From positions 1 to 8,152 of the forward strand of contig CALEZJ010000578.1 in the NCBI GenBank assembly GCA_937927885.1: a stretch of 8,152 nucleotides of DNA, read 5' to 3'. The notes beneath the pieces were generated by a model. The model saw only the letters and a list, made by a program, of their open reading frames with translations. It had not been told where the DNA came from and ran no database searches. Shown piece by piece: positions 7,236 to 8,152 of the stretch (positions within the stretch are counted from its first letter, which is position 1; each line of letters starts with the position of its first letter). This DNA comes from an uncultured Paracoccaceae bacterium. Lineage in GTDB: Bacteria; Pseudomonadota; Alphaproteobacteria; Rhodobacterales; Rhodobacteraceae. Both the position numbers and the translations under genes were made by a program.

Positions 7236-7589
7236 ATGTCGAACTGCACCCATCCCCATCACGCAAACCACGGCCACCAGCACGGCGCGGGCTGCGGCCA
7301 TACCGCCGTGCGCCATGGCGATCATGTCGATTACCTGCATGACGGCCATCTGCATCACCCGCATGGCGACCATGTGGACGAACATGTGATCGAGGTCAGC
7401 GCGACGAATCCCGACGCCTGTACCCCCGATAACCATTGCGCCGGGCATGTCCACGGCCCCGGCTGCGGGCACGAGGCGGTGCCGCATGGCGATCATGTGG
7501 ATTATCTGGTCAATGGTCACCTGCATCATCCGCATGGCGATCATTGTGACGATCACGGCCCGCTGGAAGTCGTCACTGACCGGGTGTGA
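7236..7589 (+). CDS. His/Cys-rich metal-binding protein with duplicated CGH..HGDHVDYL..GHLHHPHGDH module
   Basis: The protein has 117 residues, of which 28 are His and 6 are Cys, with many Asp and no signal peptide or membrane segment, so it is probably a cytoplasmic metal (zinc) buffer or chaperone. It starts at the ATG at 7236, 16 bp after the repressor stop, with a strong GAAAGGA site. A His-rich head (MSNCTHPHHANHGHQH) is followed by two 34-residue modules, residues 17-50 and 74-107, identical at 27 of 34 positions: G-x-GCGH, HGDHVDYL, GHLHHPHGDH, D-x-H. The linker holds DACTPDNHC, adding two Cys and a His. Similar proteins occur beside zinc-responsive ArsR genes and are sometimes annotated loosely as zinc transporter components, but no transporter fold is present here. 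Its biochemical role is undetermined. Control by the upstream repressor is strongly suggested by the operon. Confidence 0.8.
   Translation: MSNCTHPHHANHGHQHGAGCGHTAVRHGDHVDYLHDGHLHHPHGDHVDEHVIEVSATNPDACTPDNHCAGHVHGPGCGHEAVPHGDHVDYLVNGHLHHPHGDHCDDHGPLEVVTDRV
7284..7556 (+). repeat. Intragenic tandem duplication in the His-rich gene
   Basis: Two 102-bp units, 7284-7385 and 7455-7556, start 171 bp apart and encode the two 34-residue modules (27 of 34 identical). Long runs such as CATGGCGATCATGT are also shared at DNA level. The seven differing positions include V47 to C104, which gives the second copy an extra Cys. Confidence 0.85.
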
Positions 7590-7596
7590 GACCCGG
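7580..7596 (+). terminator. Hairpin spanning the stop codon of the His-rich gene
   Basis: CCGGGT-GTGAG-ACCCGG is a perfect 6-bp stem with a 5-nt loop that contains the TGA stop codon. There is no following T run, so it is a weak candidate for an intrinsic terminator and could instead serve as a 3' mRNA-stabilising stem. Confidence 0.35.
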
Positions 7597-7907
7597 CAAT
7601 ACGCCCAGGCCTGACCCGATCCCGGGCCGGGCCTTCCGCCATTGATCGAGACCTTGCCCGCAAAGGGCTTCGGCGTGACCTGCCTGCCTTGGCAAAGCGC
7701 CGATGGACGGGTCTTCCTGACCGCGCAGGTCATATCGTACCGATTTGTGCATGGGACCATTGCCGCCGCCCCAGGGGACTTCCATGACTGGATCGTGGCA
7801 GGTGCGGCCGCTTCATGGTCGATGACCCGAGCCGCATACTGAACCGGCTGCGCTTCGCCATCACGACGGGGCAATGGTCCGGGCACAGGCGCATCCGGGG
7901 ATTTTCG
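7597..7907. other. Stretch without a convincing gene
   Basis: About 310 bp between the His-rich gene and the ahpC promoter. A plus-strand frame (7642-7842, MIETLPAKGFGVTCLPWQSA...) and a minus-strand frame over the same bases both stay open and have similar third-position G/C bias, but neither has a ribosome-binding site or a family I recognise. It may be a gene remnant or plain spacer. Confidence 0.4.
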
Positions 7908-7944
7908 ATATATGAAATCTATCAAAAAACCCCGCCCGATCTAT
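7908..7944 (+). promoter_or_regulatory. OxyR-like binding site and promoter of ahpC
   Basis: Against the OxyR pattern ATAG-N7-CTAT-N7-ATAG-N7-CTAT, the sequence has ATAT at 7908-7911, CTAT at 7919-7922 and CTAT at 7941-7944, all at the exact 11-bp steps; the third element (7930-7933) is CCCC and does not match. A TATATT at 7966-7971 is a plausible -10, with a poor -35 just downstream of the last CTAT, as expected of an OxyR-activated promoter. The distance to the ahpC start is 94 bp. Confidence 0.5.
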
Positions 7945-8037
7945 TTCACCTTTGCACCCGCAGCATATATTCTGCATCGCAGCGCCCTTGGAAAACCGGG
8001 CCGGACCCGAACGACAACACGAAACAGGATTGGACCC

Positions 8038-8152
8038 ATGGCCCTGATCAACACCAAAATCAGATCCTTCACCGCGAAAGCCTTCAAGCAGGGCAAGTTC
8101 ATCGACGTTTCGGATGCTGATATCGCCGGGAAATGGGCGGTGTTCTTCTTCT
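8038..8152 (+). CDS. ahpC: Alkyl hydroperoxide reductase C (peroxiredoxin AhpC), 5' end only
   Basis: The first 38 codons are present, beginning MALINTKIRSFTAKAFKQGK, then DVSDADIAGKWAVFFF, closely matching the start of bacterial AhpC (MSLINTKIKPF... WSVFFFYPADFTFVCP). It is a typical 2-Cys peroxiredoxin that reduces hydrogen peroxide and organic peroxides with AhpF or another reductase. AGGA (8026-8029) precedes the ATG at a good distance. The peroxidatic Cys region lies just past the window edge and cannot be checked. Confidence 0.93.
   Translation, partial: MALINTKIRSFTAKAFKQGKFIDVSDADIAGKWAVFFF

Noticed and set aside
7284..7556. Repeat pair considered as a CRISPR array
   Set aside because: Only two long diverged units, in frame within a protein gene; no short identical repeats or unique spacers.
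6969..7925. Minus-strand open frame of 318 codons opposite the ArsR and His-rich genes
   Set aside because: Its Met/Ile/Val-rich repeats are just the antisense of the CAT-rich His codons.

Overview
The window looks like the chromosome of a GC-rich alphaproteobacterium of the Rhodobacterales, most likely Paracoccus or a close relative. This rests on the style of the proteins (a DUF2007 gene divergent from a polyprenyl synthetase, a class III alcohol dehydrogenase, a ZigA-type GTPase) and on the strong G/C bias at third codon positions. Species was not tested by any search.

Layout. (1) 1-1140: the 5' end of a DUF2007 gene on the minus strand, and divergent from it a complete long-chain polyprenyl diphosphate synthase (ubiquinone side chain). 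(2) 1156-2429: an insertion-sequence graveyard. An IS3-family element with a recognisable left end and orfA/orfB, but with frameshifts, insertions, a stop codon and no 3' part, runs directly into an about 105-bp fragment of an IS5-family element lying the other way. That fragment seems to have landed in a small minus-strand reading frame. (3) 2430-6062: a divergent pair, a class III alcohol dehydrogenase paralogue (minus) and a GlxA-type AraC regulator (plus), followed by a COG0523/ZigA zinc GTPase. The 10-mer ATGTTATTAC occurs in the divergent promoter region and, inverted, just before the GTPase gene, inside AT-rich dyads that resemble Zur boxes. (4) 6158-6857: a decayed permease gene of the Opp/Dpp/Nik transporter class. 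(5) 6881-7589: a large inverted-repeat operator, an SmtB/CzrA-type ArsR repressor with a complete alpha-5 zinc site, and a 117-residue protein with 28 histidines built from two copies of a 34-residue Cys/His module. (6) 7908-8152: an OxyR-like site and the first 38 codons of ahpC.

How it fits together. The 2.4-7.6 kb part reads as a zinc-homeostasis cluster with two arms. One arm (dehydrogenase, GlxA regulator, ZigA) is probably switched on in zinc starvation through Zur-like sites. The dehydrogenase has lost two of the four cysteines of the structural zinc site while keeping the catalytic zinc ligands, as expected of a zinc-sparing duplicate. The other arm (ArsR sensor plus His/Cys-rich protein) is probably derepressed by excess zinc and would buffer the metal. 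The broken permease between them may be the remains of a metal or metallophore importer. The functional links are inference; the motifs are visible in the sequence.
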